Shown: positions 42,018 through 52,600 of the stretch, piece after piece | Layout: every line of letters starts with the position of its first letter | How positions within the stretch are numbered: the stretch's first letter is position 1 | Source: CAXBGS01 sp963975425 | GTDB lineage: Bacteria; Planctomycetota; Planctomycetia; Pirellulales; Pirellulaceae | Assembly (NCBI GenBank): GCA_963975425.1 | Contig: CAXBGS010000001.1 | Location: forward strand, 310,001-374,000 | Reading direction: 5' to 3' | Length of the DNA stretch: 64,000 nt | Program-made: the position numbers and the translations under genes | The notes under the pieces: generated by a model | Database searches by the model: none | What the model saw: the letters and a program-made list of their open reading frames with translations, nothing else | Told to the model about the DNA's origin: nothing

Positions 42018-43811
42018 ATGACAATGAAACGTGTTGGACTCATCACGCTGTGCTGCCTCGCTGGTGCGTCCAGTGTTGCTTACGTCTTGGCACAACCGCC
42101 CGGCCAGCGTGAGACGATCAAACTCGTCAAAACGATGGATACCGACAACAATGGTTGGCTTGACGAAAAAGAACGAGCGAGCGCCCGCGATGAGGTTCAT
42201 TCCCGGCAAGGGTTAGGAATTGACGTGCCTGGCATGGTGCGCCGATTCGGTCGCGGCGGCGGCGGCGAAATGCCCGAGCCGACGAAAGGCAAGACGATTG
42301 CCAAGGATTCGGTCAAACCGCAGAAAGGCGACCTCTACGACCGCTCGGTTCTGCGGACAATCTTTATCGATTTCAGCAGCGATGACTGGGAATCCGAACT
42401 CGAGGATTTCCACAACACGGACGTAGAAGTTCCCGCGACACTGACCGTCGACGGACAGGAATATCCCAATTGTGGCATCCGGTTTCGTGGGGCGTCGTCG
42501 TACGATCATGTCCCGTCGGGCCACAAACGATCGTTGAACGTTTCGGTAGATATGGCCGACGAAGATCAACGTGTGTTGGGCTACAGAACGCTAAACCTGC
42601 TCAACGCCCACGGCGACGACTCGCTGCTAAGCACTGTGCTGTATTCGCACATCGCCCGGCAATACATCCCGGCCCCCAAAGCCAACTTGGTTCGCGTTGT
42701 CATCAATAGCGAAGACTGGGGCGTCTACACCAACGTTGAACAGTTCAATAAGGATTTCCTGAAATCGAACTTCGACAGCAAAAAGGGCGCACGCTGGAAG
42801 GTCCACGGCTCGCCACGCGGCGGCGGCGGGCTGGAATATCGAGGCGAAGAAGCGGCGAATTACCAGCATCCCTACGAACAAAAATCCGGCGGTAAGGAGT
42901 CGCTATCCAAGCTGATCGAATTGTGCCGCGTTCTTGATCAAACGCCGACCGATGCGTTGCCCGCAGCGCTCGAATCGATCTGTGACGTCGACGGTTTGCT
43001 GTGGTTCCTTGCCCTGGACAACGGATTGATCAATGGAGACGGGTACTGGGTTCGTGCGAGCGACTACAGCATCTATTTAGATAAAGATGACAAATTCCAC
43101 TTCATTCCACATGACATGAATGAAGCGTTTCAACCGGCGCGCGGTGGTCCCGGCGGCCCAGGTGGGCGTGGTGGCCCTGGTGGTCCCGATGGACGTGGCG
43201 GTCCTGGTGGCCCCGATGGGCGTGGTGGTCGAGGGTTCGGATTCGGTGGTTTCGGCGGCCCCGGTGGACCTCCATCCGGTCGTCCGCCAGAGTCTTCGCG
43301 ACGAGACGGTGGGCGTGAACAAAACGCCCAACGCGGTGGACCTGATCGCGGTGGACCTGAACGTGATCGCCCGGACGGTCGTCCCGACGGTCGCCCCGAC
43401 GGTCGTCCGCAGCGCGACGCATCGCCGTCCATGGCTGGTTCGCCGGTCGAACTCGATCCGTTGATCGGCTTAGATGATTCAACCAAGCCGCTGCGGAGCA
43501 AGCTCTTGGCGGTGCCGCAATATCGCGAGCAGTACCTCAGCAACGTGAGACAGCTCGCTAAGGATTCGCTTGATTGGAATCAGCTCGGCCCCGTCGTCGG
43601 CCAGTACGTTGACCTGATCGATGAAGCCGTCAAGGCCGGCAGTAAAAAGCTGGCCAGCTACGAAGCCTTCGTCGCCGCCACCGGTTCGGACGATTCCAGC
43701 AGCGACCAAACGAGCATGGGAGGTGGACGTCGCAAGATGAGCCTCCAAGCGTTCGCGGATGCTCGGCGACAGTATCTCCTGAAAGCCACGTCGCCAGCCG
43801 AAACGCACTAA
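42018..43811 (+). CDS. CotH-like secreted protein kinase with EF-hand and Gly/Pro/Arg-rich insert
   Basis: A 597-residue exported protein of the CotH kinase family. Signal peptide MTMKRVGLITLCCLAGASSVAYVLA. An EF-hand loop at 41-52 (D41, D43, N45, W47, D49, E52) precedes the CotH domain (about 100-370), which shows GIRFRGASSYDHVPSGHKRSLN, VVINSEDWGVYTNVEQFN and the late motif FHFIPHDMNEAF, with HDMN in the usual position of the kinase metal-binding motif. An insert of about 130 residues rich in GGPGG and RPDGR repeats interrupts the protein after residue 375, then a helical C-terminus. Downstream is DUF4956; the two families are frequent neighbours. Confidence 0.88.
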   Translation: MTMKRVGLITLCCLAGASSVAYVLAQPPGQRETIKLVKTMDTDNNGWLDEKERASARDEVHSRQGLGIDVPGMVRRFGRGGGGEMPEPTKGKTIAKDSVKPQKGDLYDRSVLRTIFIDFSSDDWESELEDFHNTDVEVPATLTVDGQEYPNCGIRFRGASSYDHVPSGHKRSLNVSVDMADEDQRVLGYRTLNLLNAHGDDSLLSTVLYSHIARQYIPAPKANLVRVVINSEDWGVYTNVEQFNKDFLKSNFDSKKGARWKVHGSPRGGGGLEYRGEEAANYQHPYEQKSGGKESLSKLIELCRVLDQTPTDALPAALESICDVDGLLWFLALDNGLINGDGYWVRASDYSIYLDKDDKFHFIPHDMNEAFQPARGGPGGPGGRGGPGGPDGRGGPGGPDGRGGRGFGFGGFGGPGGPPSGRPPESSRRDGGREQNAQRGGPDRGGPERDRPDGRPDGRPDGRPQRDASPSMAGSPVELDPLIGLDDSTKPLRSKLLAVPQYREQYLSNVRQLAKDSLDWNQLGPVVGQYVDLIDEAVKAGSKKLASYEAFVAATGSDDSSSDQTSMGGGRRKMSLQAFADARRQYLLKATSPAETH

Positions 43812-43859
43812 CGACTGGCTCCCGTGCCCGAATAGTTTGGGCAGCGGAAGACACTTTAA

Positions 43860-43898
43860 AACACCGAGTTCGGTCCGAACCGATGCGTGCTCGGTGTT
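43860..43898 (+). terminator. Rho-independent terminator of the CotH-like gene
   Basis: Stem AACACCGAG / CTCGGTGTT of nine pairs, with an inner small hairpin (TTCGG T CCGAA), followed by a T-rich stretch TTTCTT. It lies 48 bases after the stop codon, upstream of the DUF4956 gene, so the two genes may have separate transcripts. Confidence 0.55.
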
Positions 43899-43988
43899 TC
43901 TTGGGGGCCCGCGCTCTTATCGGGCGCTCGCCCTGTCTCCGGATAATCTCGGGGGCGATCATTTCCAAAAAACACGAACAATCAATCG

Positions 43989-44660
43989 ATGGAATTTCTC
44001 GAAATCCCGCTCTACGACGACGACATCTTCAAGCTGTTGGTTCGCTTTGGCATCAACTTGGTCTTCCTGTCGATCGTTGTCGTGTTCGCCATCTACCCGA
44101 ACCAACGCGAACGCAGTTTTGCGTTCACGGCGGTCATGCTGAATGTCACCGTATTCTTCATTTGCTTCACGCTAAAGAAGCTGGAAATTGATATCGGGAT
44201 GGCGCTAGGGCTATTTGCCATCTTTGGTGTTCTCCGCTATCGCACCGACGCGATCTGTACCAAAGAAATGACGTATCTGTTCATCGTGATTGGAATTGCG
44301 GTCATCAATTCGCTCTCGAACACGAAAACCAGCTACGCCGAGATTGCGCTCGTCAACTCGTTGATCATCTCGGCAGCGATGTTAAAAGAATGGTTCGTCG
44401 GCCGAGTTCCACCCAAACAAGAACCGCCATCGAAACCAAAAAAGAACGGAAACGGAGATGGCAACGGTGGTCCCAAGCCCGCCAAGTACACGATCGAGTA
44501 CGACAAGGTCCAGTGGCTCGGCAGCGAAATGCGGCAGACGCTATTGGACGATCTGAAATCGCGTACCGGAATGAACATTACCAAGGTCCAGGTCAAAACC
44601 ATCGACCTCGGGCAAAACACCGCCACACTATGCGTCTGGTGCGATGACACGCCAACATAG
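43989..44660 (+). CDS. DUF4956 membrane protein
   Basis: A 223-residue protein with four predicted membrane helices in the first 140 residues (about 18-40, 45-66, 70-90, 95-112) and a soluble C-terminal domain of about 80 residues after a low-complexity Lys/Gly/Asn linker (PKKNGNGDGNGGPK). The first part has the family signature LEIDIGMALGLFAIFGVLRYRTDAI. In other genomes DUF4956 genes lie beside CotH and VTC polyphosphate polymerase genes; here only the CotH neighbour is seen. Function unknown. Confidence 0.9.
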   Translation: MEFLEIPLYDDDIFKLLVRFGINLVFLSIVVVFAIYPNQRERSFAFTAVMLNVTVFFICFTLKKLEIDIGMALGLFAIFGVLRYRTDAICTKEMTYLFIVIGIAVINSLSNTKTSYAEIALVNSLIISAAMLKEWFVGRVPPKQEPPSKPKKNGNGDGNGGPKPAKYTIEYDKVQWLGSEMRQTLLDDLKSRTGMNITKVQVKTIDLGQNTATLCVWCDDTPT

Positions 44661-44840
44661 AATCACCATTCACATCAGATCACGCGGCACAGATCACACC
44701 CGTCACCGTTCACGCTGATTATCACAGTTCGCTCCGCCGGTTTGTCCTTTTGCGGTGATGATCTTGAGAACCGCTCCATCGTCGTTGTCTGACTCCTTTG
44801 CCGCGGCGCGGTGGGGACATCTCGAGTCGCAACGCTTTGG

Positions 44841-45782
44841 CTAACGCGATCGGCGGGCTTCCACAGCGCCGCCGTAGATCTCGTGCGCAACCAGCGTCAG
44901 CATGCCGAACAGCAGCGGCAGCACGTAATACAGAATCCGAAAAATCAACACCGATGCCAAAACGGCGTCGCCGACTGTCCCTTGCAGCAGTTTCAACAGA
45001 ATCAGTTCCAGCACCCCCAATCCGCCTGGCACTTGGGTCGCCATCGCGACGCCCATCGCGCACAAGTATGCCGCCAAGACGAGCGCGAACGGAACCACCG
45101 CATCGGCAGGCAATACCAAGTACAACGCCGTTGCCGAAATCAGCAAGTCCACCGCGGCGACGGATGCCTGGACCGCCATCAGTCCAGGTTCGGGCGGACG
45201 CAAATGAAGCTCGCCGATCGGCCACGGTTTCCGCCAGACCAAACATACGATCGCATAGCTGACGGCGAGACTTAACAGAATCACGCCTAACGTCTTGGTC
45301 CCGAACGGCAAGTTCACGCCCGCCGGCAATTCCACCGGCACCCAAATCAACACCGTTCCGCCCAAGAACCACACGCCGCTCCAAAACGTCAGTCCCAGAA
45401 TCGAGATCAGCGCAACGATTTGGCTCGCGCTCAATCCCCATCGACTGTAGAACCGAAACCGGATCGGTGCCGCGGCCAGCAGCGTGCCCAAATTATTTCC
45501 TAGCGAAAAACCAACAAACGAAACGAGCGCCACGCGCCGCAGCGGCAGCGGTCGCCGAATGTATCGCAGGGCCAACAGATCATAGGTGATCAACAATCCA
45601 TAGTTCAGCGCGATCAAGAACGCCGCGAACCCCAAGTACAGCGGAGGCACTCCCGTCAATCCGGACACGAATTCATCCCACGTGATGGTGCTGGCCTCGT
45701 GAACCAACAACCGGATCGCAAGCACGAACAAGACAGCCGCCAGCACGGGTCCGGCGATCGCTCGGATTTTCTTTTTGGGCAA
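44841..45782 (-). CDS. Lysylphosphatidylglycerol-synthase-type (YbhN/MprF) integral membrane protein
   Basis: A 313-residue membrane protein with about eight helices, of the family formed by the membrane part of MprF and by YbhN. The segment VALVSFVGFSLGNNLGTLLAAAPIRFRFYSRWGLSAS is the family's conserved region. The C-terminal region has VPGGLGVLELILLKLLQG. There is no soluble aminoacyl-transferase domain, so it is likely a lipid flippase or relative. It is divergent from lpd. Substrate unknown. Confidence 0.85.
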   Translation of the reverse strand: MPKKKIRAIAGPVLAAVLFVLAIRLLVHEASTITWDEFVSGLTGVPPLYLGFAAFLIALNYGLLITYDLLALRYIRRPLPLRRVALVSFVGFSLGNNLGTLLAAAPIRFRFYSRWGLSASQIVALISILGLTFWSGVWFLGGTVLIWVPVELPAGVNLPFGTKTLGVILLSLAVSYAIVCLVWRKPWPIGELHLRPPEPGLMAVQASVAAVDLLISATALYLVLPADAVVPFALVLAAYLCAMGVAMATQVPGGLGVLELILLKLLQGTVGDAVLASVLIFRILYYVLPLLFGMLTLVAHEIYGGAVEARRSR

Positions 45783-45994
45783 GTCAGGCAGGGGCGAAGG
45801 AGGAAGGTCGAGTGATGTGAGGGCGTATCGTTCGCAAGGGCTGTCATTGTCGACGGTAACATCATCGCCGCAAGCAGGCTGTTAATCGTCCCCAAAACGC
45901 TATCTGCGTTTGCCCGGTAGCCATCCATGCCTGATTCAGCGCAAACTGTTGGCTTGTCGCTCCACAATCACACCTATTTTCTCGCCAAAAGCAT

Positions 45995-47386
45995 ATGAAA
46001 ACCGTCCGACATGAGTTAGTCGTCCTTGGCGGTGGCCCGGCCGGCTACGTCGCAGCAATCCGAGCCGCTCAATTAGGGATCGATGTCGCCTGTATCGACG
46101 AAAATGCACGCTTCGGGGGCACCTGCGTGCGAGTGGGCTGCATCCCCAGCAAGGCTTTGCTGGAATCCAGCCATCTGTACGAAGAAGCCAAGCATCGAAT
46201 GTCCGAGCACGGGATCAAAATCGGCGGCGTCGATCTTGATTTAGAAACGATGATGCAGCGTAAAGACAAAATCGTCGATACGCTGACCGGCGGGATCGAC
46301 ATGCTGTTCAATAAACGCGGCGTGACGGCCTATTGCGGTCGCGGAAAACTGCGAGATGTCCAGTCCGTCATGGTCGACGGCGACGAACCAGTGTTGGTAC
46401 AAGCTGACAAAATCTTGATCTGTACCGGCAGCAGACCTGCGCGATTAAGCAGCGTACAGGAAGACGGTGATCGCATCGGAAATAGCACCACCGCGCTGTC
46501 GTTCCCCGACGTACCCGAACGATTAGTGGTCATCGGCGGCGGATACATCGGGCTGGAACTGGGAAGTGTCTGGAATCGTCTCGGCAGCAAAGTCATCGTG
46601 CTCGAAGCGATGGAGCACATCTTGCCGGGTCTCGACAGCGAGATCGCCAAAATGGCGCACCGCACGTTCAAGAAACAAGGTATCGAATTTCGCACCCAGA
46701 CATTCGTCGAATCGGCGAAACGTGACGGCGACGAATGTGTGATCGAAATCAAAGGCGGTGATCCGATCCGCTGCGACCGAGTGTTGCTGGCGACCGGACG
46801 CACCCCGGTGACCGACGACATCGGACTCGAATCGGTCGGGCTAGAGACCGATCGTCGTGGCTTCTTGGCCGTCAACGAAAACTTTGAAACAAGTGTCGAA
46901 GGCATTTTTGCAACCGGTGACTGCATCGGTGGTGCGATGCTGGCACACAAAGCGATGGAGGAGGGAATCGTTTGCGTCGAACGAATGGCAGGTATCCAAA
47001 GCCACATCAACTATGACGTGATCCCCGCAATCGTTTACACGCATCCGGAAATTGCGATGGTCGGTCAGACCGAACAACAACTGAAGGAAGCCGGCATTGA
47101 ATACAACAAAGGCGTCTGCCCGTTCGGAGCCAACGGACGCGCAAGAACCCTTGGTGAAAGCGAGGGTCGCGTGAAAATCCTGGCCGACGCATCGACCGAC
47201 CGGGTCTTGGGCGTCCACATCATCGGTGCCCGCGCCGGCGACCTGATCGCCGAAGCGGCCGCGGCGATGGAGTATGGCGCCAGCAGCGAAGACATCGCTC
47301 GTACCTGTCATGCGCACCCGACGTTATCGGAAGCCGTCCACGAAGCCGCCATGGACGTCGACGAAAGAGCGATCCACACGGCTTAG
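45995..47386 (+). CDS. lpd: Dihydrolipoyl dehydrogenase
   Basis: E3 component of 2-oxo-acid dehydrogenase complexes; reoxidises dihydrolipoamide with FAD and NAD. The FAD-binding motif LVVLGGGPAGYVAAIRAAQLG is at 8-28. The redox-active cysteines are C44 and C49 in GGTCVRVGCIPSKAL. The NAD motif VVIGGGYIGLELGSVW is near 180. ATGDCIGGAMLAHKA near 310 is the second FAD-contact region, and HAHPTLSEAVHEA near the C-terminus carries the catalytic His-Glu pair. It is 463 residues, normal length. No E1 or E2 gene is nearby. Confidence 0.96.
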   Translation: MKTVRHELVVLGGGPAGYVAAIRAAQLGIDVACIDENARFGGTCVRVGCIPSKALLESSHLYEEAKHRMSEHGIKIGGVDLDLETMMQRKDKIVDTLTGGIDMLFNKRGVTAYCGRGKLRDVQSVMVDGDEPVLVQADKILICTGSRPARLSSVQEDGDRIGNSTTALSFPDVPERLVVIGGGYIGLELGSVWNRLGSKVIVLEAMEHILPGLDSEIAKMAHRTFKKQGIEFRTQTFVESAKRDGDECVIEIKGGDPIRCDRVLLATGRTPVTDDIGLESVGLETDRRGFLAVNENFETSVEGIFATGDCIGGAMLAHKAMEEGIVCVERMAGIQSHINYDVIPAIVYTHPEIAMVGQTEQQLKEAGIEYNKGVCPFGANGRARTLGESEGRVKILADASTDRVLGVHIIGARAGDLIAEAAAAMEYGASSEDIARTCHAHPTLSEAVHEAAMDVDERAIHTA

Positions 47387-47407
47387 AATCCCGCGATGCT
47401 TTTCGAA

Positions 47408-49654
47408 TCACTCGTTCTCGCGGCTTGACTGGCGCCACTGTTGGATTCGGTTTCTGATCGCGGCGAATTCGGATGATGATTCTCCGTCGGTCAGCCGCCA
47501 AGGTGGGGCCGGAGTGGTCTCGATGAGATGTTTCAGCACGCGATCAGCGGCCTGGATGTTCTTGGTCCGATTGTAAAACTGCGAATGCAGAATCCACCAG
47601 CTTTCATCGGGGTACATCCCAATGCGGATCCATTCTTCGACGCCTCGCTGGGCACGCTTGGAATCGTATGATTTCCAACCGATCGTATCCAAGCTGTGAA
47701 TGTATCCACTGATCGCCGCAAGTAACCGAGCGTACAACAGGTCTCCCGATGCGCCTTCGATCATTTTCGAACATGACAAGATAAAGCTTAGGCAGTCACC
47801 TCGCTCGCCAAACCATTGTGGCAACAGCTTGAACGCCAGGCCGTTAATCAACAACTTTTCGCCCGGATAGAGTTCAAACGCACGCCGGGCAAGTGCGTCA
47901 ACGTCATCCAAATCGCCGTTATGTTCCAGTCGCACATTGATCAAACGACTGAGAGCGATCAGGGGTGGATGTTCGTGTTTGACCGCTAGCTCAAATTCCT
48001 GCTCGGCCTCTTCCAGGTGCTTGCCGTATTCCTTCCATCCGGATTGCGTCACGGTCCTCGCGGTCCCGCTTCCCCTCGCATCCCAGCCCTGGCGATAGTG
48101 GCGGACTCCATTGGATACGATCGCAATCGGACTGCCACTCTCGTGCCATTGTTGCACTGCCTTTAGATAGTCACCGTCGGGTTCGTTGATCACGAGATAT
48201 CGCCAACGAGCCGCAATTTCGTTGATGACTTTCACCCGCAGCTCTTCTGGAGTACGGCCGTAACCGAGTCGTTTTTGTGTCCCGATGATCTCTAGCATTT
48301 TTTCGATCTGATCGAATTTCCCTTGATTGATCAGACCGTAGACCATATCGGGCAAGCGATACAAATGGTCGGATCGCCAGGTTTCACGTTTGACCAATTG
48401 CAAACCCGTCTGGTCAAAGAGCGCGACTGTAGCGCCGCTTGCGTCATGTTCGATGCGCTGCGGAACATGTGTCAAAGGCATCGCTTCGGAACCGATGCGA
48501 TTGCGCGGACCGAATTCGAACAGAACGATTTGTTCTTTGCCATCGATCAGCCGATGTCCGACCATCAGAAACCAGTTGTAGTCTTGCCGATCCGAGCAAG
48601 CAGACGCCAACACTGGCCGCCAGAACATCGGATATCCGCCATGTTGCCACTGCTTCTCGTTATCCAAATAACTAAACACGGCACCGTCGCCGTCAGCCCA
48701 CAGATCGCAATCGAGGCCGCAAGAAATATCAACGTCCGCGTCTAGCGTGAACCCTTCGTGCGTTCGGTGGTCCGTGATCTGATAATCCGTCTGAAAGTAG
48801 GTTTGTGGCTGAGAATCCGCACAAACACTGAATCGAGATCCATCAAAGCTCAATGAGACTGCATCGAAACGCTGATCGTTACGAAAAAAGTACGCGGCGA
48901 AATAATCGAGCATCGTATCCCCGCCAAACAATCTGCCCGTCTTGGTGCGAATGATCATCGACGTACCATCAGGCGTGACGATCCACTGCTGGATCGATTC
49001 GCCACATCCCTTACTTTGCGAAACGATCGAACCGTCTTTGCCACTGATGCGATAAATCTTGCTTTCAGAGGCGATCAGAAAATCGTTCGTTTCACCACAA
49101 AACCTAACGGCTTCAATCTTCGTTTCCGCATCGGAAGACTCGGCAGGGAGCGATCGATGCCCCAGCAACGAACCATCCTCTGCGTTGTAGAGCGCCAGAC
49201 CTTCGCGATCGATTACCACAAGTCTTGTTCCATCGGCCGACAAATCGAAAGCTTGCTTGCCGAGCAGTTGACTGGGCTTAAGTCGCAATTTGACGTCGAA
49301 TTTCGGTTCGCTGGGAACAAACCCGCGTGTCAGAAATGCATCGACATCAGGATCAATCCCTTCCTTTGACCAGGGGACGACTTCCGCCGTGACACGATCG
49401 GCAATCGCAACAGGTTCGTCGAACGAACTGACGAAAGCCATTTGAGGCGGCTTGGCCACCACGAATCCCTCGCGGGTCATTGGCCATTCATACTTGGACA
49501 CATCGTCGCTCGCCGTTAACGTTATGTCGGTCGAGCTTGGTTCGAACGGAATCGAGCTGCGAATCGGATCGCCACACCCGACGACAAACAGAATGCCGAT
49601 ACCGAGCGCGCACGCGAGAGGTAACTTTCGCCGGCTGATCGGACGGATGATCAT
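47408..49654 (-). CDS. Lipoprotein with propeller-like and TPR-like regions
   Basis: A 748-residue protein with a lipoprotein signal: basic MIIRPISRRK, hydrophobic stretch, then FVVGC with the lipid-anchored Cys at about 27. Residues about 120-420 look like beta-propeller repeats (ALYNAEDGSLLGHRSL, KIYRISGKDGSIVSQS), and about 430-740 helical repeats of TPR/Sel1 type (YGLINQGKFDQIEKMLEIIG, LARRAFELYPGEKLLING). Its ATG overlaps the stop of the LRR gene by four bases (ATGA at 49651-49654). Function unknown; the pair probably forms a complex on the periplasmic face. Confidence 0.8.
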   Translation of the reverse strand: MIIRPISRRKLPLACALGIGILFVVGCGDPIRSSIPFEPSSTDITLTASDDVSKYEWPMTREGFVVAKPPQMAFVSSFDEPVAIADRVTAEVVPWSKEGIDPDVDAFLTRGFVPSEPKFDVKLRLKPSQLLGKQAFDLSADGTRLVVIDREGLALYNAEDGSLLGHRSLPAESSDAETKIEAVRFCGETNDFLIASESKIYRISGKDGSIVSQSKGCGESIQQWIVTPDGTSMIIRTKTGRLFGGDTMLDYFAAYFFRNDQRFDAVSLSFDGSRFSVCADSQPQTYFQTDYQITDHRTHEGFTLDADVDISCGLDCDLWADGDGAVFSYLDNEKQWQHGGYPMFWRPVLASACSDRQDYNWFLMVGHRLIDGKEQIVLFEFGPRNRIGSEAMPLTHVPQRIEHDASGATVALFDQTGLQLVKRETWRSDHLYRLPDMVYGLINQGKFDQIEKMLEIIGTQKRLGYGRTPEELRVKVINEIAARWRYLVINEPDGDYLKAVQQWHESGSPIAIVSNGVRHYRQGWDARGSGTARTVTQSGWKEYGKHLEEAEQEFELAVKHEHPPLIALSRLINVRLEHNGDLDDVDALARRAFELYPGEKLLINGLAFKLLPQWFGERGDCLSFILSCSKMIEGASGDLLYARLLAAISGYIHSLDTIGWKSYDSKRAQRGVEEWIRIGMYPDESWWILHSQFYNRTKNIQAADRVLKHLIETTPAPPWRLTDGESSSEFAAIRNRIQQWRQSSRENE

Positions 49655-52600
49655 CGCGATTCCTCCACCTCAGCTTCTGGTTTGGCTTCCGGCTCGATTG
49701 ATTTCTCAGCGTCTTCACTGGAACGGTCTTGTTCCGGTTCTTGATGGCGATTCTCGTCGGACATCGACGGCTCGTCCGGCGTTTCATCGGCAATCTGATC
49801 CGTCGAAACCCCTGTCATGAGCCCACCCAACCATCGTCCCAGCCGGGTCGCTACTGGTCCCGACGATGCTTTGCCGGCGGCGGCCGACGATGCTTTGCCG
49901 GCGGCGGCCGACGTGGAATTTGGCGGCAACTGGATTGGCGACGTTGTGATAACGCCAGGGGCAATGAACATTGGCATCCCACCAACCGTTTGACCGGCCG
50001 ACTGTTTTGCGATTTCGGCAAATGAAGCGACATCGATCAGCGCTGGGCGCTCTGGCACGACATACTCCTCCGGGCTAGTGGCACTCATCATTTGTTGCAT
50101 CGCGAGATGCTGGTCCAATTCAGCGGATTCGACCATTCGCCCCTGCGAGACCAAATAGGTCATCAACTGGGTCGATACCGTGCTGCCGCTCAGATCGAAA
50201 GTCAGGTGAGGGTATTGCCGCACGATTTGCGTCAAACGGTCGTTGTCGAGTTCGCAGTTGCGCAGCGCAAGGTGCATCATATTCGATCCGTGTTGCGAGA
50301 TCGCATCCAAGGCCTCCGGCGTGACAACCGAGTCAGAAAGATCAAGTCGCGTGATCGAATTTCCGAAAAGCACTTCGCCCAGTGTCGACGCATCCAACCC
50401 CACTCCGCCGACGTTCAAGTGCAATAGTTGCGTCTTGTCTTTTAGCACGACCAAATCAGCAGGCTTCACTTGTGTATTTCGGATCGCCAAATGACGAAGA
50501 AATGGACTCTTGATGACACGGCTCAACCCCGTGCCGGTGATCATGGTGTCCGATAAATCAAGCGAAACTAGCTGATCAAGTTCTGGCCAAGCAGCGACAA
50601 CTTGGTCATCAACGCTCGTGCCAGGAAGAGACAGCGATGCCAGACTGGGACTAAGCTTTAACCTCGTCAAGCCTTCCGCAGTGACCGCAGGATACGCCAA
50701 AGTCAACGTGTTCAATGCCGCGCAGTCCGCAATCGCATCAATCCACCGATCGGTCACGCTGGGGCCTCCGACTGCTAAGAATTGCAAATCTTCAAAGCCT
50801 GAAACATCCGCATCGAACGGCGGAGGACTTTCGAGAGAAAGTCCGGTGATGCGTGGGGCATTGGTCACCCGAAGCTTGTGGACATACCCCAGTTTCAGCG
50901 GAATTGCGAGTTTGGGTGTGTTTTCGATGCGAACGTTTTCCAGGAAGTGAATCGGCGTGTCGCCAAAGTCGATTGTCTGCAAATTCTCTCGATCGACGAT
51001 TTCAAGCGAGACGGCCTTTCCTTCGAATAACGACCGCTCGGTTATGGGCGAAAAAGCAAAGTGTCGAAGTTTCGGAAACGAATCAAGCGCCCACTGAATG
51101 TCTTTTTCGTCAACCTTGCAATCCTTGATGTCGAAACGGGTCAACCATTTCATCGGCTCGAGTGCTCGCCATTGTTTTATGCTCGTTCCCGATTTCGACA
51201 ATAACAACTCCGTCAGTTGTTCGTTCTTAGACAGCGGTGACAGATCAACGCCCTGCAGCGGAACGGAATCCAAGTTCACGATCCTTGGACCTTCACTGGA
51301 TCCGATCCCACGGATCAATTGTTCGGCCGCGTCCGGGTCCAGTTTTGGCGCGTAAGTCGCGGCAGTGACCGTGCGATAGAATGCAACGACTCCCAAGCCC
51401 GTGTATTTGGGACAATCGCGGACCTGGAAGTCTTTCAGATCAAGGCAAAACAAGTTGACGGTACGTAGCTTTGCCATCTGCGTGGCGATAAAGCGTGAAC
51501 ACCACAGCGATCCAGGCGCCGTACCTCCTCTCGGAATCCGCGAACGCCACTCAAAGAATCGATTCGTAATCTGTTCAAGAAGCGGAATGTTGTGAAGTGT
51601 CAAATCGAACTTCTGAAAATTGTCCAGTTGCAGATTTTTAAGCGACGGCAGGTTCTTCAGGACAACGACCATCGGAACCGGATTGCGCAACGTGTCCAAT
51701 TCATTGATTCGAAGCATCTCTAGTTGCGGCCAACCATCGATCAACAATGAGTCCCGATCACCTGGCAGTGGATGTGGTAAATCAAGCTCTCGGATGGTGT
51801 CAGACCATTCTGGGACGTTCAGGTCTTTCAGCGCAACGTCGCTGTGAACGAGGTTCAACCGCTGCAGCTCTCTTAGTGGGCCGAGCAATGCCAGAGATTC
51901 CGATGACACATTCGTGCGCATCAGATTCAACGTATCAAGGTGCCGATGAGCTGCGATCGCTTGCAGCGTTCGGGTGTCAACAACGCGTCCGGCAACTCGA
52001 AGGTCGCTCACATGCGGATTGGAAACCAATTTGTCGAGCAATCGTAAGTCATAGTCGCCGCCACCAAGTCGGACCGTGGTGAGATGACCGTGATCGACGA
52101 GTTTGGCAACCAGCACGTTTGTGGCTTCCTCAAGACGCACCTCTCGCAATCGCTGCAGTTGTTGCGTCAACGATGTGGGAACTCGTTGGACAAGCACCTC
52201 GGGAAGCCATGCATTGCGAACGGCCGCTCCGCCGGCTGCGGCAATTTGCTGTTGCAACGCAATGTCGTCCTCGCGGGCCTGACCGGCGCGTTGCCACCAA
52301 GCAAATGGTGCAGCCAATAGAAACGTTGCGATCAGCAGGTCCGCAATATTAAGGCTGCCCTTGGCCAGTTTGCCGGCGTGGATCCGACGTTGGCGTCGAA
52401 CCATATACAGCAACACGATTCCCATCACCGATGCAGCGATGGCCACGTTGCCTAGCAAGGCGATCAAAGAAAAATAGCGATACTCTTTGCCCGAATGAAT
52501 CGAGGGGTAAGCGACGAGATAGCGAGTCGGCCAACCACCCATGACCGGTATTTGATTTTGTCGCTGTTTCTTGAAATCGACCTGGCTATCAATTTGGCCC

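Noticed and set aside
44661..45441. Frames on both strands overlapping the YbhN-like gene
   Set aside because: They are Arg/Gln-rich shadows; the membrane protein on the minus strand has eight clean hydrophobic helices.
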